Below, one piece after another: positions 41,403-49,015 of a stretch of DNA of 64,000 nucleotides. Numbering within the stretch: position 1 is the first letter of the stretch; the number at the start of each line of letters is the position of its first letter. Source of the DNA: Burkholderiales bacterium (GTDB lineage: Bacteria > Pseudomonadota > Gammaproteobacteria > Burkholderiales > Casimicrobiaceae). Made by a program: the position numbers and the translations under genes. The notes under the pieces were generated by a model. It ran no database searches, had not been told where the DNA came from, and was given only the letters and a program-made list of their open reading frames with translations. The stretch lies in assembly GCA_015075645.1 (NCBI GenBank), contig JABTUF010000007.1:62001-126000 (forward strand), written 5' to 3'.

Positions 41403-42743
41403 TCAGAACCGCCGCTGGTAGCCGATGCCGAGTTCGTACTGCCGCATGCCGATCGTCTCGGTCGTGGTCGGCGGCGCACCGAAGGGCACGAACAGGCTCG
41501 TGCCGGTCACCTCCTCGCGCGGCGCGTACATGAACGTGCCGGTGAGTTCGGACACCGCGTCGATCTTCCAGGTCGCGCCGAGCGTCCAGTGGCTCTTCAT
41601 CACGCCGGGGGCGAGGATGTTGAACGTCACGTCCTGCGGCTGGATCGGGTTGTCCGTGTGGTTGTAGCCGCCGCGCAGCGTCCAGCGGTCGTTCAGCCGG
41701 TACTGGACGCCGAACTTCCAGACGTCGACGTCCTGCCAGCCGAAGCCCGCGCCGCCGCTCCCGCCGAGGCAGGCGCCCGCGTCGCCGCCGGCGCAGTTGA
41801 GGATCAGCGCGCTGCGGTTGTGCACCGAGTCGACGTCGCTGTACCAGATCCGCTCGAAGTCGAGCGCGATCGTCCAGCGGTCGTCCGGCGTGACGGCGAA
41901 GCCGGCGACGAGCGACGACGGGATGTCGAATCCGCCCGACTGCGCGAACAGCCCGCGGTACTTGCCGAACTCGTCCATGTCGACCTTGCTCGCGTACGCG
42001 ACGCCGATCGACAGGAACTTGTTGATCTGCCCCATGTAGCCGACGCGCACGCCGATGCCCCAACTGTCGTCGGTGCCGCGGTTGGTCACGTTCCCCGGGC
42101 TCGTCGACAGCATCGGGTTGTCGAACGCCTGGACGCCCTCGGCCTCGAAGCGCTGGTAGGTGACGACCGGCGCGACGCCGATCGAGTGGCCCGGCGTGAA
42201 CTGCCAGGACAGGTACGGCGCGATCATCAGTTGCATCAGGTCGACGCCGAGCTTGCCGTTGCCGCACAGCAGGTTGTACGGACCGGGATTCGGGTTGAAC
42301 GACGCGCAGGCGGAGGCCGCGGGAATCTCGCCGCCGCCGTAGTCGGTGTTCATGCCGCCGTTGCCGAACACGGTGACGCCGAACGCCACGGTCGGGCTGT
42401 AGCGCCAGTGGATTCCCATCTCCGGCACGAAGAAATTCTCGCTGCCGCTGGTGCTCTGCCCGTCGATGTTCGCCGGACCCGAGCCGCTGCGCGAGGCGTC
42501 GCGCTGCGGGTTGAACCACACGAGGCCCGCCTCCCACATGCTGGAGTCGAGGAACGACATCGCTCCGGGGTTGAGCGCGCCGCCGAACGGTTCCTGCGCC
42601 ACGGCGACGCCCGAACCACCCATGCCGAGCGATCTCATGCCGTAGCCGTGCGCGAAATAGCCGTCGGTGGCTCGCGCGGGCCCTGACGCGACCGCGAGGC
42701 CCGCGAGCGCGAGGCACAACGTCGTCAGTCGGAATCCGTTCAT
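41403..42743 (-). CDS. OmpP1/FadL/TodX-type outer-membrane transporter
   Basis: 446 aa. A signal peptide ends near residue 25 (ASGPARA-TDG), followed by the FadL N-terminal pattern GYFAHGYGMRSLGMGGSGVA. Alternating strands of a beta-barrel run to the C terminus, which ends in an aromatic residue (GIGYQRRF). FadL proteins import hydrophobic compounds. It lies 40 bp downstream of dsrE2 on the same strand, in an apparent TusA-DsrE2-FadL operon, so a hydrophobic sulfur or organosulfur substrate is possible. Confidence 0.88.
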   Translation of the reverse strand: MNGFRLTTLCLALAGLAVASGPARATDGYFAHGYGMRSLGMGGSGVAVAQEPFGGALNPGAMSFLDSSMWEAGLVWFNPQRDASRSGSGPANIDGQSTSGSENFFVPEMGIHWRYSPTVAFGVTVFGNGGMNTDYGGGEIPAASACASFNPNPGPYNLLCGNGKLGVDLMQLMIAPYLSWQFTPGHSIGVAPVVTYQRFEAEGVQAFDNPMLSTSPGNVTNRGTDDSWGIGVRVGYMGQINKFLSIGVAYASKVDMDEFGKYRGLFAQSGGFDIPSSLVAGFAVTPDDRWTIALDFERIWYSDVDSVHNRSALILNCAGGDAGACLGGSGGAGFGWQDVDVWKFGVQYRLNDRWTLRGGYNHTDNPIQPQDVTFNILAPGVMKSHWTLGATWKIDAVSELTGTFMYAPREEVTGTSLFVPFGAPPTTTETIGMRQYELGIGYQRRF

Positions 42744-42783
42744 GGTCTCCCCCCGTTCCCGGTGATTGCGGTCCTTCCCTGCA

Positions 42784-43263
42784 TCAGATGAACAGCGTGA
42801 CGTCCGCCTCGCCGGCGAACTCGAGGAACGTCGCCGCGCCCCCGAGGTCGATGCCGTCGATGAACTCGCTCCGCTCGAACTCGAACAGGTCGATCGTCAT
42901 CTGGCAGGCGATCAGCGTGACGCCCGACTCGAGGCACAGGTTGCGCAGGTCCTCGAGAGAGGCGACGCCGTGCTTCCTGATCTTCTGCTTCATCATCGCC
43001 GTCGCCATGTCCTGCATCCCCGGGATCGCGCTGACGAGCACGGGCATCGGCACCGGCATCGGCATCGCCGGGTTCGCGAGCGGGCTGATCTTGATGCGCT
43101 TCAGGCTCTTGCGCAGCAACTGCAGGCCGTAGAAGGTGAAGAAGATCCTGACTTCCCAGCCGAGCGCGGCGGCGGTCGTCGCGAGGATGAACGGCGGATA
43201 CGCCATGTCGAGCGTGCCCTTGCTCGCGATGATGGCCATCTTCTTCGGGCGGGGCTCGTCCAT
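42784..43263 (-). CDS. dsrE2: DsrE2-type DsrE/DsrF-like sulfur-transfer protein
   Basis: 159 aa. The family pattern is clear: KKMAIIASKGTLDMAYPPFILATTAAALGWEV, FFTFYGLQLLRK, and CLESGVTLIACQMTIDLFEF with two cysteines 11 residues apart. DsrE2 proteins are typically encoded next to TusA, as here, and carry sulfur near the membrane. A methionine/proline-rich hydrophobic segment (residues 63-80) is typical of the DsrE2 group. It starts 51 bp after the tusA stop. Confidence 0.9.
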   Translation of the reverse strand: MDEPRPKKMAIIASKGTLDMAYPPFILATTAAALGWEVRIFFTFYGLQLLRKSLKRIKISPLANPAMPMPVPMPVLVSAIPGMQDMATAMMKQKIRKHGVASLEDLRNLCLESGVTLIACQMTIDLFEFERSEFIDGIDLGGAATFLEFAGEADVTLFI

Positions 43264-43314
43264 GTCAGTCCTTCCGCTGGCGGGGAATTCCGGGGCGTCG
43301 CGCGCTCGCGCCTG

Positions 43315-43542
43315 CTACTTCTTCTTCAGGAAGAACACGTACTCCTTCCCCTGTTCGGCCTGCGACACGAGCGGGTTGCCGGTCTGGTTCGAGAACGCCT
43401 GCATGTCCTTGACCGAACCCGGGTCGGTCGAGACGACCTTCAACACCTGGCCGGAGGCGAGGTCGTTCAGGGCCTTCTTCGTCTTCAGGATCGGCAGCGG
43501 GCAGGACAGGCCGCGGGCGTCCAGTTCCTTGTCGTGGTGCAT
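43315..43542 (-). CDS. tusA: TusA sulfur-carrier protein
   Basis: 75 aa. The motif LDARGLSCPLPILKTKKAL has the CPxP active cysteine (C15 or so) and the chain ends YVFFLKKK. ATG 43542 gives the family length; a longer reading to 43668 adds an arginine-rich tail. First gene of the TusA-DsrE2-FadL unit. Confidence 0.93.
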   Translation of the reverse strand: MHHDKELDARGLSCPLPILKTKKALNDLASGQVLKVVSTDPGSVKDMQAFSNQTGNPLVSQAEQGKEYVFFLKKK

Positions 43543-43695
43543 GGTGGTCACGATCGTGTCTCCTCGTTCGATTCGGCTCGAGCGGCGCCGCCGGGAAGCC
43601 CCGAACCGGACCGCGGGTTCTCCGGACATGCCAGGCGCACCTCCGGACCCCGTCAGGATATCGCGCATTAGGCGCGGCTCCGTTCGGGGGGTCTA

Positions 43696-43733
43696 TAACC
43701 AAGTCGGGTAAGACCCTGCTACCCGAATGGGGG
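43696..43733. promoter_or_regulatory. TACCC-type inverted motifs, possible shared sulfur-regulon operator
   Basis: TACCC-GAAT-GGGGG lies at 43720 and, on the minus strand, TACCC-GACTT-GGTTA at 43710-43696. Both share the TACCC-N4/5-GGGTA layout of the palindrome at 34291-34304 before dsrA, here about 155-190 bp before the TusA start. Imperfect right arms make this tentative. Confidence 0.35.
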
Positions 43734-43741
43734 ATGCCGTG

Positions 43742-43812
43742 GTCAGGAGTCAGGAGTCAGTTGACAGAGGTCAGAAGCGGCGGTGTTTTCGGTGGCGGCG
43801 CATCGAGCGCCG
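43742..43812 (-). repeat. dispersed repeat, copy 3 (reverse)
   Basis: Starts with tandem words GTCAGGAGTCAGGAGTCAG and TTGACAG, and ends in the reverse core GGTGGCGGCGCATCGAGCGCC. Orientation is opposite to copies 1 and 2. Confidence 0.7.
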
Positions 43813-44191
43813 TTGGGAGGTTCTCCTGGGGCGGCCAGACGACATGGGCGTCGCTGAACTTGATCTGAATCAAGCATCCGAACGACTCGCGGCGTCAGGT
43901 GGCCAAGGACAGGCGCGACGGTGATGTTGCGGGCAGCGCATCGGGTGCCGCTGCGATGCCTGCGAATCCGATTGTTCGCAGCGCGTGACGATGCGCGTCG
44001 TGTCGCTGCATGCGCGCGACGCGTGGGTCAACCACGCGGTCTTGCCGTCGCGCGACGGGCCGAGTACGATCGACGCGAGTGCCCCGCTCGAGGTTCACGG
44101 CGCGGCGGCATCGCGATGCGCCCGTGCGTCGACCTGCACCGCCTCGTCCGCGCGAGTTTCCAGGAAACCGTCCGCACTTCGAACCTGCGCC

Positions 44192-44581
44192 ATGACCACG
44201 AGCAAGATCAGCATCGTCGTCGTGTCCGGAACGCTCGAGCGGTTGCACATGGCGGCGATGATGGCTTCCGTCGGCGCGGTGAGCGGCAACGCCGTCACCG
44301 TGTTCCTGTCGATGAACGCGCTGCAGTACTTCCGTCGCGGCGCCTCCGCGCCGGAAGCGGAGGGGTCGTTCGGCCGGCAACTCGCCGGCAAGAACGCACC
44401 GGGGTTCAAGAGCCTCTTCCAGAGCGCGGTCGATCTCGGCGACGCGAAGGTCCATCCCTGCTCGATGGCCATGGACGTGCTCGCCATCGAGCGCTCGGAA
44501 CTCGAGCCCTGGCTCGGGGAACCCCTGGGACTCACCCGCTTCCTCGCCGACGCCGAGGGCGCACAGGTGTGGAGTTTCTGA
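44192..44581 (+). CDS. DsrE-family sulfurtransferase-like protein
   Basis: 129 aa. KISIVVVSGTLERLHMAAMMASVGAVSGN and FLSMNALQYFRRG follow the DsrE/DsrF-like fold; the cysteine in AKVHPCSMAMDVL sits at the expected active-site loop. Its stop directly abuts the next start (tusA), so they are coupled. It is the first gene of the plus-strand sulfur-relay block. I chose ATG 44192; upstream frame is not protein-like. Confidence 0.85.
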   Translation: MTTSKISIVVVSGTLERLHMAAMMASVGAVSGNAVTVFLSMNALQYFRRGASAPEAEGSFGRQLAGKNAPGFKSLFQSAVDLGDAKVHPCSMAMDVLAIERSELEPWLGEPLGLTRFLADAEGAQVWSF

Positions 44582-44812
44582 ATGACCGAGAGAGTCGTCA
44601 TCGACGCGCGCGGCAGCTTCTGTCCGGGCCCGCTCATGGAACTGATCGCCCGGCTGAAGTTCGCCCAGGTGGGCGAGGAATTCGAGGTGCTGTCGACCGA
44701 CAAGGGGTCGGCGAGCGACATTCCCGAGTGGGTGCGCAAGGTGGGCCACGAACTCATCGACAGCCGGGAGGAAGCAGGCGTCTGGCACATCGCGCTGAAG
44801 AAGACGAAATAG
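44582..44812 (+). CDS. TusA-family sulfur carrier
   Basis: 76 aa. IDARGSFCPGPLMELIARLK carries the CPGP active site and the fold ends VWHIALKKTK. The sequence differs clearly from the tusA at 43315, so it is not a recent duplicate. It lies between a DsrE-family gene and an SQR-like gene and probably takes sulfane sulfur from one to the other. Confidence 0.92.
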   Translation: MTERVVIDARGSFCPGPLMELIARLKFAQVGEEFEVLSTDKGSASDIPEWVRKVGHELIDSREEAGVWHIALKKTK

Positions 44813-44825
44813 AGGAGGAGACGAG

Positions 44826-45959
44826 ATGAAGATCCTGATCGTCGGTGGCGGCATGGGCGGCACGATCCTGGGCAACAACCTGGCGCGGCGGCTCGCCGCC
44901 GAGATGCGCGCGGGCAAGGTGCAGCTCACGATGCTCTCGGCGTCGGACAAGCACATGTACCAGCCGGGTCTCCTGTATCTCTGTCTCGGACGCATGACGC
45001 CCGACGAGCTCTACCGCGATCAGGCGAGCCTCCTCGAACCGGGCATCGACTTCCAGGTCGATCCGGTGGAGACCTTCGAACTCGACCACAACCGGGTCAA
45101 GACCAAGGGAGGCAAGACGCACGTCTACGACATCCTGGTCATCGCCACCGGTTCGCGCGCGGTGCCCGTGATGATTCCCGGCCTCGCCGAACACGCCGAG
45201 AATTTCTACACCGAGGCCGCGGCGCTCAAGATGTTCAAGCGGTTGCAGGGTTTCCAGGGCGGCCGCGTGGTGATCGCGGTCGGCGTGCCGCACAAGTGCC
45301 CGATGGCCCCGCTCGAAATCGTGTTCATGCTTCACGACTACTTCAAGGATCGCGGGATCCGCGACAAGGTCGAGTTGCACTACACCTACCCGGTCGGGCG
45401 CGTGCACAGCCTGGAAAACGTCGCCAAGTGGGCCGCTCCCGAGATGGACCGCCTGGGCATCACCTACGAGACCTTCTTCAACATGAAGGAAGTCGACGGC
45501 GCCAAGCAGATCGTGCGGAGCGAGGAAGGCGGCGAGGCGCGCTATGACCTCCTCATCACCGTGCCGGCGCACAAGGGCATGGAGGTGATCGAGGCGAACA
45601 AGCTCGGCGCCGGCGGCTTCATCCCGACCGACAAGGCGAAGCTCACGATGGAGGGGCGCAAGAACGTCTACGTGATCGGCGACACGACCAACATACCGAT
45701 CAGCAAGGCGGGCTCGACCGTGCACTACCAGGCCGAGACGCTCGGCGAGAACATCGCCGCGATCGTGAAGCTCGGCAGCCCGGTGCGCGAGCACGACGGC
45801 AAGGTGTTCTGCTTCATCGAGGTGGGCAAGGACCGCGCCACCTACGCGCAGTTCAACTACACCACGCCGCCCGATCCCAAGGCGCCCACCAAGGCGGTGC
45901 ATTGGTTCAAGATGGCCTACAACAAGCTCTACTGGACCAGCGCCCGCGGGCTTCTGTAG
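44826..45959 (+). CDS. sulfide:quinone oxidoreductase-like flavoprotein
   Basis: 377 aa of the SQR/FCSD family. The FAD site is LIVGGGMGGTILGNNLARRL and the second FAD contact VYVIGDTTNIPISKAG. Cysteines are C53 (YLCLG), C158 (HKCPMAP) and C329 (VFCFIEV); C158 and C329 match the flavin-near redox pair and C53 is a possible third. There is no signal peptide; a C-terminal amphipathic segment could bind the membrane. It would oxidise sulfide to polysulfide with quinone; downstream TusA/DsrE proteins could receive the sulfur. Confidence 0.85.
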   Translation: MKILIVGGGMGGTILGNNLARRLAAEMRAGKVQLTMLSASDKHMYQPGLLYLCLGRMTPDELYRDQASLLEPGIDFQVDPVETFELDHNRVKTKGGKTHVYDILVIATGSRAVPVMIPGLAEHAENFYTEAAALKMFKRLQGFQGGRVVIAVGVPHKCPMAPLEIVFMLHDYFKDRGIRDKVELHYTYPVGRVHSLENVAKWAAPEMDRLGITYETFFNMKEVDGAKQIVRSEEGGEARYDLLITVPAHKGMEVIEANKLGAGGFIPTDKAKLTMEGRKNVYVIGDTTNIPISKAGSTVHYQAETLGENIAAIVKLGSPVREHDGKVFCFIEVGKDRATYAQFNYTTPPDPKAPTKAVHWFKMAYNKLYWTSARGLL

Positions 45960-45968
45960 GAGGCAGCC

Positions 45969-46493
45969 ATGGACGACGCCCAGGCAATGGAACTCGAGCG
46001 GATCGTCGCCGCGGCGCGCGACTCGCTGACCGACGAGATGGTGGGCCGCCTCTCGGCCACGGCGGCCGAAGGCCTCGATCTCCTCGACAAGGTGAATCGC
46101 TCGGGCGTCGCCGGCGCCTTGCCCGCGATCTCGCAGCTCGTCGCCAACGGGGACCTCGAACGGCTCGTGCAGCTCGCGCGCACCTACGGCGCCGCGCAGG
46201 ACTCGCTGACCGACGAGATGGTGTCTCGCCTCGCCGGCACGGTGGCGGAATCGCTCTCGATGATGGACCGGTTGAATCGCGCGGGGCTCGACCGGCTGGT
46301 CGGCTCGATCGAGCGGCTCTCCGACGTGCTCGAGCGCACGCTTCGGGCGCTCGAGACCGCCAACCGGACGATGGCGGGCGAACCCGCCGCCACCGGAGGC
46401 TTCGGCGGCGTCTGGGCGCTCATGCGCCAGCCGGAGAACCAGGAGACGCTGCGCTTCCTGCTCGCGTTCGGGCGCGCGTTCCGCAAGGGGTAG
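45969..46493 (+). CDS. DUF1641 protein
   Basis: 174 aa, helical. An internal duplication is visible: DSLTDEMVGRLSATAAEGLDLLDKVNRSG and DSLTDEMVSRLAGTVAESLSMMDRLNRAG, residues 19-47 and 78-106. DUF1641 proteins commonly follow SQR-like or formate dehydrogenase genes; function unknown. It starts 9 bp after the flavoprotein, so it is in the same operon. Confidence 0.82.
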   Translation: MDDAQAMELERIVAAARDSLTDEMVGRLSATAAEGLDLLDKVNRSGVAGALPAISQLVANGDLERLVQLARTYGAAQDSLTDEMVSRLAGTVAESLSMMDRLNRAGLDRLVGSIERLSDVLERTLRALETANRTMAGEPAATGGFGGVWALMRQPENQETLRFLLAFGRAFRKG

Positions 46494-46508
46494 GTCGCTT
46501 CGCCCCGG

Positions 46509-46844
46509 CTACGCCACCCGCGACAGGTCCGCTCGGGCGGCCGGGCCGCTGCTGTAGACGTTCAGGTACTTGAGGCAGATCACGCGCAGGCACGAGGCGA
46601 TGTTCTTGTCGTTCGCGACGAGGCATCCGTCGTGCACCCGCTCGATCAGGCGCGGAAGCGTGAGCCGCGACTCCTTCGCCATGTCGTCCAGCACGTTCCA
46701 GAAGGCCCGTTCGAGGCAGATCGTCGTGCTGTGGCCGTGGATCCGGAAGCCGCGCTTCTCGGGGATGAACTCGCTCAGCTGCGACGTCGTGCAGGCGTTG
46801 AACATGTGGTCCAGCACGTCGTTGATCTCGGTGTAGATCTTCAC
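46509..46844 (-). CDS. ribbon-helix-helix regulator-like protein
   Basis: 111 aa from GTG 46844. The core HSTTICLERAFWNVLDDMAKESRLTLPRLIERV is a ribbon-helix-helix (RHH_4-type) DNA-binding domain, followed by helical residues to a C-terminal basic end. It is convergent with the DUF1641 gene and divergent from the thiosulfate-type transporter, 121 bp away. Probably a local repressor of the transporter operon. Confidence 0.75.
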   Translation of the reverse strand: MKIYTEINDVLDHMFNACTTSQLSEFIPEKRGFRIHGHSTTICLERAFWNVLDDMAKESRLTLPRLIERVHDGCLVANDKNIASCLRVICLKYLNVYSSGPAARADLSRVA

Positions 46845-46965
46845 CCGCCCTCCCCCCGCGCGTTGGCAACAAATACCACCCCGGACCACGGCGACCCTTC
46901 TAGAATCGTCAGCATACTCGAAACGGCGCCCGGGGCACCGGCCGCTCCGGGGGCGAGGAGACGCC

Positions 46966-47457
46966 ATGGAGTTCTTCCGCAAGACGCTCGATCCGGTGTT
47001 CGCGCTCGCCGCGATCGCCGTGCTCGACGTCTTCCTGTTCCTGCTGCTCGGCGCGTGGACCGTCGGCGGCGGCGAGACGATGATGACCGGGCTCATGGCC
47101 AAGGCGGTCGTCGGCGACGACCTCGAGCGGATCCCGTTCTGGAACATCGTCTTCCCGCCGCGCGCCGACTACTGGAAGATCTACATCAGCCTCGGCATGC
47201 TGTTCGGCGCGTTCATCGGCGCGCTGCTCTCGAAGGAGTTCTACCTGCGCATGCCGCGCCGCGCCTCCGAGTGGCTGATGATCACCGTCGGCGGGCTCCT
47301 GATGGGCATCGGGATCCGCATGGCGTACATCTGCAACGTGTCGACGTTCTTCGGCCTGCTGCCGGAGATGAACATGGGCGGCTACCTGGCGATCTCGGGG
47401 ATCCTCGCCGGGGCCTGGGTCGGGTCGCTCGTCTACAAGAAGCTCCTGGAGGGGTGA
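46966..47457 (+). CDS. YeeE/YedE (TsuA-like) transporter, first half
   Basis: 163 aa with four hydrophobic helices. The TsuA-type motif is MGIGIRMAYICNVSTFFG, with a cysteine that would line the path. Paired half-length YeeE/YedE proteins are known; together they form a thiosulfate or sulfur-compound transporter. Insertions after helix 1 (residues 35-75) are longer than usual. The second half follows 5 bp later. Confidence 0.85.
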   Translation: MEFFRKTLDPVFALAAIAVLDVFLFLLLGAWTVGGGETMMTGLMAKAVVGDDLERIPFWNIVFPPRADYWKIYISLGMLFGAFIGALLSKEFYLRMPRRASEWLMITVGGLLMGIGIRMAYICNVSTFFGLLPEMNMGGYLAISGILAGAWVGSLVYKKLLEG

Positions 47458-47462
47458 CGTTC

Positions 47463-48089
47463 ATGACACCGGTCGTCGAGTGCCTGGTCGCGTTCGTGTT
47501 CGGCTCGGTCGTGGGGCTCCTGATGCAGCGCTCGCGCTTCTGCAACACCGCGGCGCTGCGCGACGCCATCATGTTCAAGACCTACCGCAACACCAAGGCG
47601 ATGCTGATGGCGATGATGATCCTCACCGTCGCGTTCACCGGCTTCATGAGCCTCGGCGCCGGCCATCCGATGGAATTCGACGTCGGGCTCAACACGTTCG
47701 CCGGCCTGTTCCTGTTCGGGATCGGCATGGTGCTCGCCGGCGCCTGCACGGTCTCGACGTGGGTCAAGACCGGCGAGGGCAACCTCGGCGCCCTCTGGGC
47801 GCTGGTGTTCACGTTCGTCGGGATGTTCCTGTTCTCGCTCGCCTGGTCGTGGAACTGGTGGCCGCCGGCGCCGCAGACGATGACCGGCCAGCCGAACCTG
47901 CCCGCCCTCCAGCTCGGGTTCGCGAACGCGCGCACGCTCCAGGACAAGCTCGGCGTCCCGGCCATCTTCTTCGGGCTGATCCAGTTCGCCGTGCTGCTCG
48001 CGATCTACCGGACGATCCTGCGCCGCGAGCGGGCGCAGCAGCAGAAGCACGACGAGCATCAGCGGGAAACCTCGGCGCAGGGCGCCTGA
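47463..48089 (+). CDS. YeeE/YedE (TsuA-like) transporter, second half
   Basis: 208 aa, five helices. Motifs GSVVGLLMQRSRFCNTAALRD and GIGMVLAGACTVSTWVKTGEGNLGALW carry the two conserved cysteines of the family. Upstream half provides a third. The C-terminal tail is hydrophilic and glutamine-rich. It is followed by a TusA-like gene, consistent with direct handover of imported sulfur. Confidence 0.88.
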   Translation: MTPVVECLVAFVFGSVVGLLMQRSRFCNTAALRDAIMFKTYRNTKAMLMAMMILTVAFTGFMSLGAGHPMEFDVGLNTFAGLFLFGIGMVLAGACTVSTWVKTGEGNLGALWALVFTFVGMFLFSLAWSWNWWPPAPQTMTGQPNLPALQLGFANARTLQDKLGVPAIFFGLIQFAVLLAIYRTILRRERAQQQKHDEHQRETSAQGA

Positions 48090-48111
48090 CGCCGTCGCGA
48101 AGGAGCGAGCC

Positions 48112-48417
48112 ATGGGTCTGTTCGGATCGAAGAGGAAGGTCGAGGAGGCGGTCGCGGGCGGCGAGGCCGTGCTCGGCGACGGCCGCAGGATCGAGGTCGC
48201 GCGCCGCGTGGATTGCCGCGGAGACTCCTGCCCGCGCCCGCAGCTGATGACGAAGAAAGCCGTCGGCGAGATCGCGCCGGGCGGCGTGGTCGAGGTGCTC
48301 GTCGACAACCCGTCGTCGGTCGAGGCGCTGCCGCCGATGTGCAACGAACTCAACGCGACGCACCTCGAGACGATCAAGGACCCCGCCTGCTGGCGCGTCT
48401 ACATCCGCAAGGACTGA
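48112..48417 (+). CDS. TusA-like protein with N-terminal extension
   Basis: 101 aa. Residues 1-28 form a charged extension (GLFGSKRKVEEAVAGGEAV) not found in ordinary TusA; residues 29-101 are a TusA domain with DSCPRPQLMTKKAV. The cysteine motif is CPRP. It lies 22 bp after the transporter. Confidence 0.88.
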   Translation: MGLFGSKRKVEEAVAGGEAVLGDGRRIEVARRVDCRGDSCPRPQLMTKKAVGEIAPGGVVEVLVDNPSSVEALPPMCNELNATHLETIKDPACWRVYIRKD

Positions 48418-48433
48418 ACGTCGGGACTTCGCG

Positions 48434-48646
48434 ATGATCATCCGCCTGCTCATGCGCTTGTTCGTCGCCGCGTCGGCGATCGCCGTCGTCGCGGGCCTCG
48501 CGTACGTCTACGTGAAGCCGCCGGAAGGCATGCGCGTGTCGCGCGAAGGCGTGCCGCTGCTGTCGCCGCCCGTGGCCCACCCGGGCACCGGCGAGGCGAT
48601 CGCGCTCGAACGGCTGGTGCAGCACTTCAAGGGAGGGGGCCGATGA
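48434..48646 (+). CDS. small single-helix membrane protein
   Basis: 70 aa: one N-terminal helix (residues 4-25, RLLMRLFVAASAIAVVAG) followed by a short soluble tail with YVKPPEGMRVSREGVPLLSPP. Not recognised. Position in the operon and overlap with the next tiny gene support it. Confidence 0.6.
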   Translation: MIIRLLMRLFVAASAIAVVAGLAYVYVKPPEGMRVSREGVPLLSPPVAHPGTGEAIALERLVQHFKGGGR

Positions 48647-48732
48647 TGGACCTGCAGACGATCGCGTACCTCGTGCTGTTCTTCGTGGCGTTCGGCGCGA
48701 TGGCGCTCGCGTTCTTCAGCGACTCGCTGTGA
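48643..48732 (+). CDS. 29-residue membrane peptide
   Basis: Two adjacent ATGs (48643, 48646) start a 29-aa peptide that is nearly all one hydrophobic helix (TIAYLVLFFVAFGAMALAF). It overlaps the previous stop (ATGATG) and ends 4 bp before the next start. The tight packing suggests a real gene; such peptides often are subunits of membrane complexes. Confidence 0.55.
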   Translation: MMDLQTIAYLVLFFVAFGAMALAFFSDSL

Positions 48733-48736
48733 CGCC

Positions 48737-49015
48737 ATGAATCGCGAGAGCCTCGTCTTCTGCATCGGCGCGCTCGTCGTCGCGCTGGGCGTCTGCGCGT
48801 TGGGGTTCCGCTGGGCCGCGCTTCCGCCCGCCGCCCTCGAAGCCACCCGGCACCCGGCGCCCGCGGAGACGCTGCCCGACGTCGAACTGGGCGGCGGGTT
48901 CGGACGCGTGTCGGTCATCGACCTCGTCGGGTACTACCTCGAGCATCCCCCCGCCCCGGCCGGCGACTCGGCGGGAGGCGCCCCTCCGGCGGCGAAGCGC
49001 TTCGGAGGATGCTGA
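48737..49015 (+). CDS. small membrane-anchored protein with C-terminal cysteine
   Basis: 92 aa: one helix (residues 6-30), then a proline-rich, likely periplasmic tail containing GGGFGRVSVIDLVGYYLEHPP and ending RFGGC. The final cysteine is notable for a possible thiol or persulfide role. Not recognised. The next gene starts within its last codons. Confidence 0.6.
   Translation: MNRESLVFCIGALVVALGVCALGFRWAALPPAALEATRHPAPAETLPDVELGGGFGRVSVIDLVGYYLEHPPAPAGDSAGGAPPAAKRFGGC

Larger units (their letters stand above)
43543..44191. other. 649-bp intergenic region with TACCC motifs and a repeat
   Basis: No gene is supported here. Divergent TusA and DsrE operons are read outward from it. It contains TACCCGAATGGGGG at 43720-43733, TAACCAAGTCGGGTA at 43696-43710 (both related to the palindrome upstream of dsrA), and a reverse copy of the dispersed repeat at 43742-43812. 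Confidence 0.55.

Noticed and set aside
44582..44812. Duplicate copy of the tusA at 43315
   Set aside because: The two differ throughout, including CPGP versus CPLP, so they are distinct paralogues.
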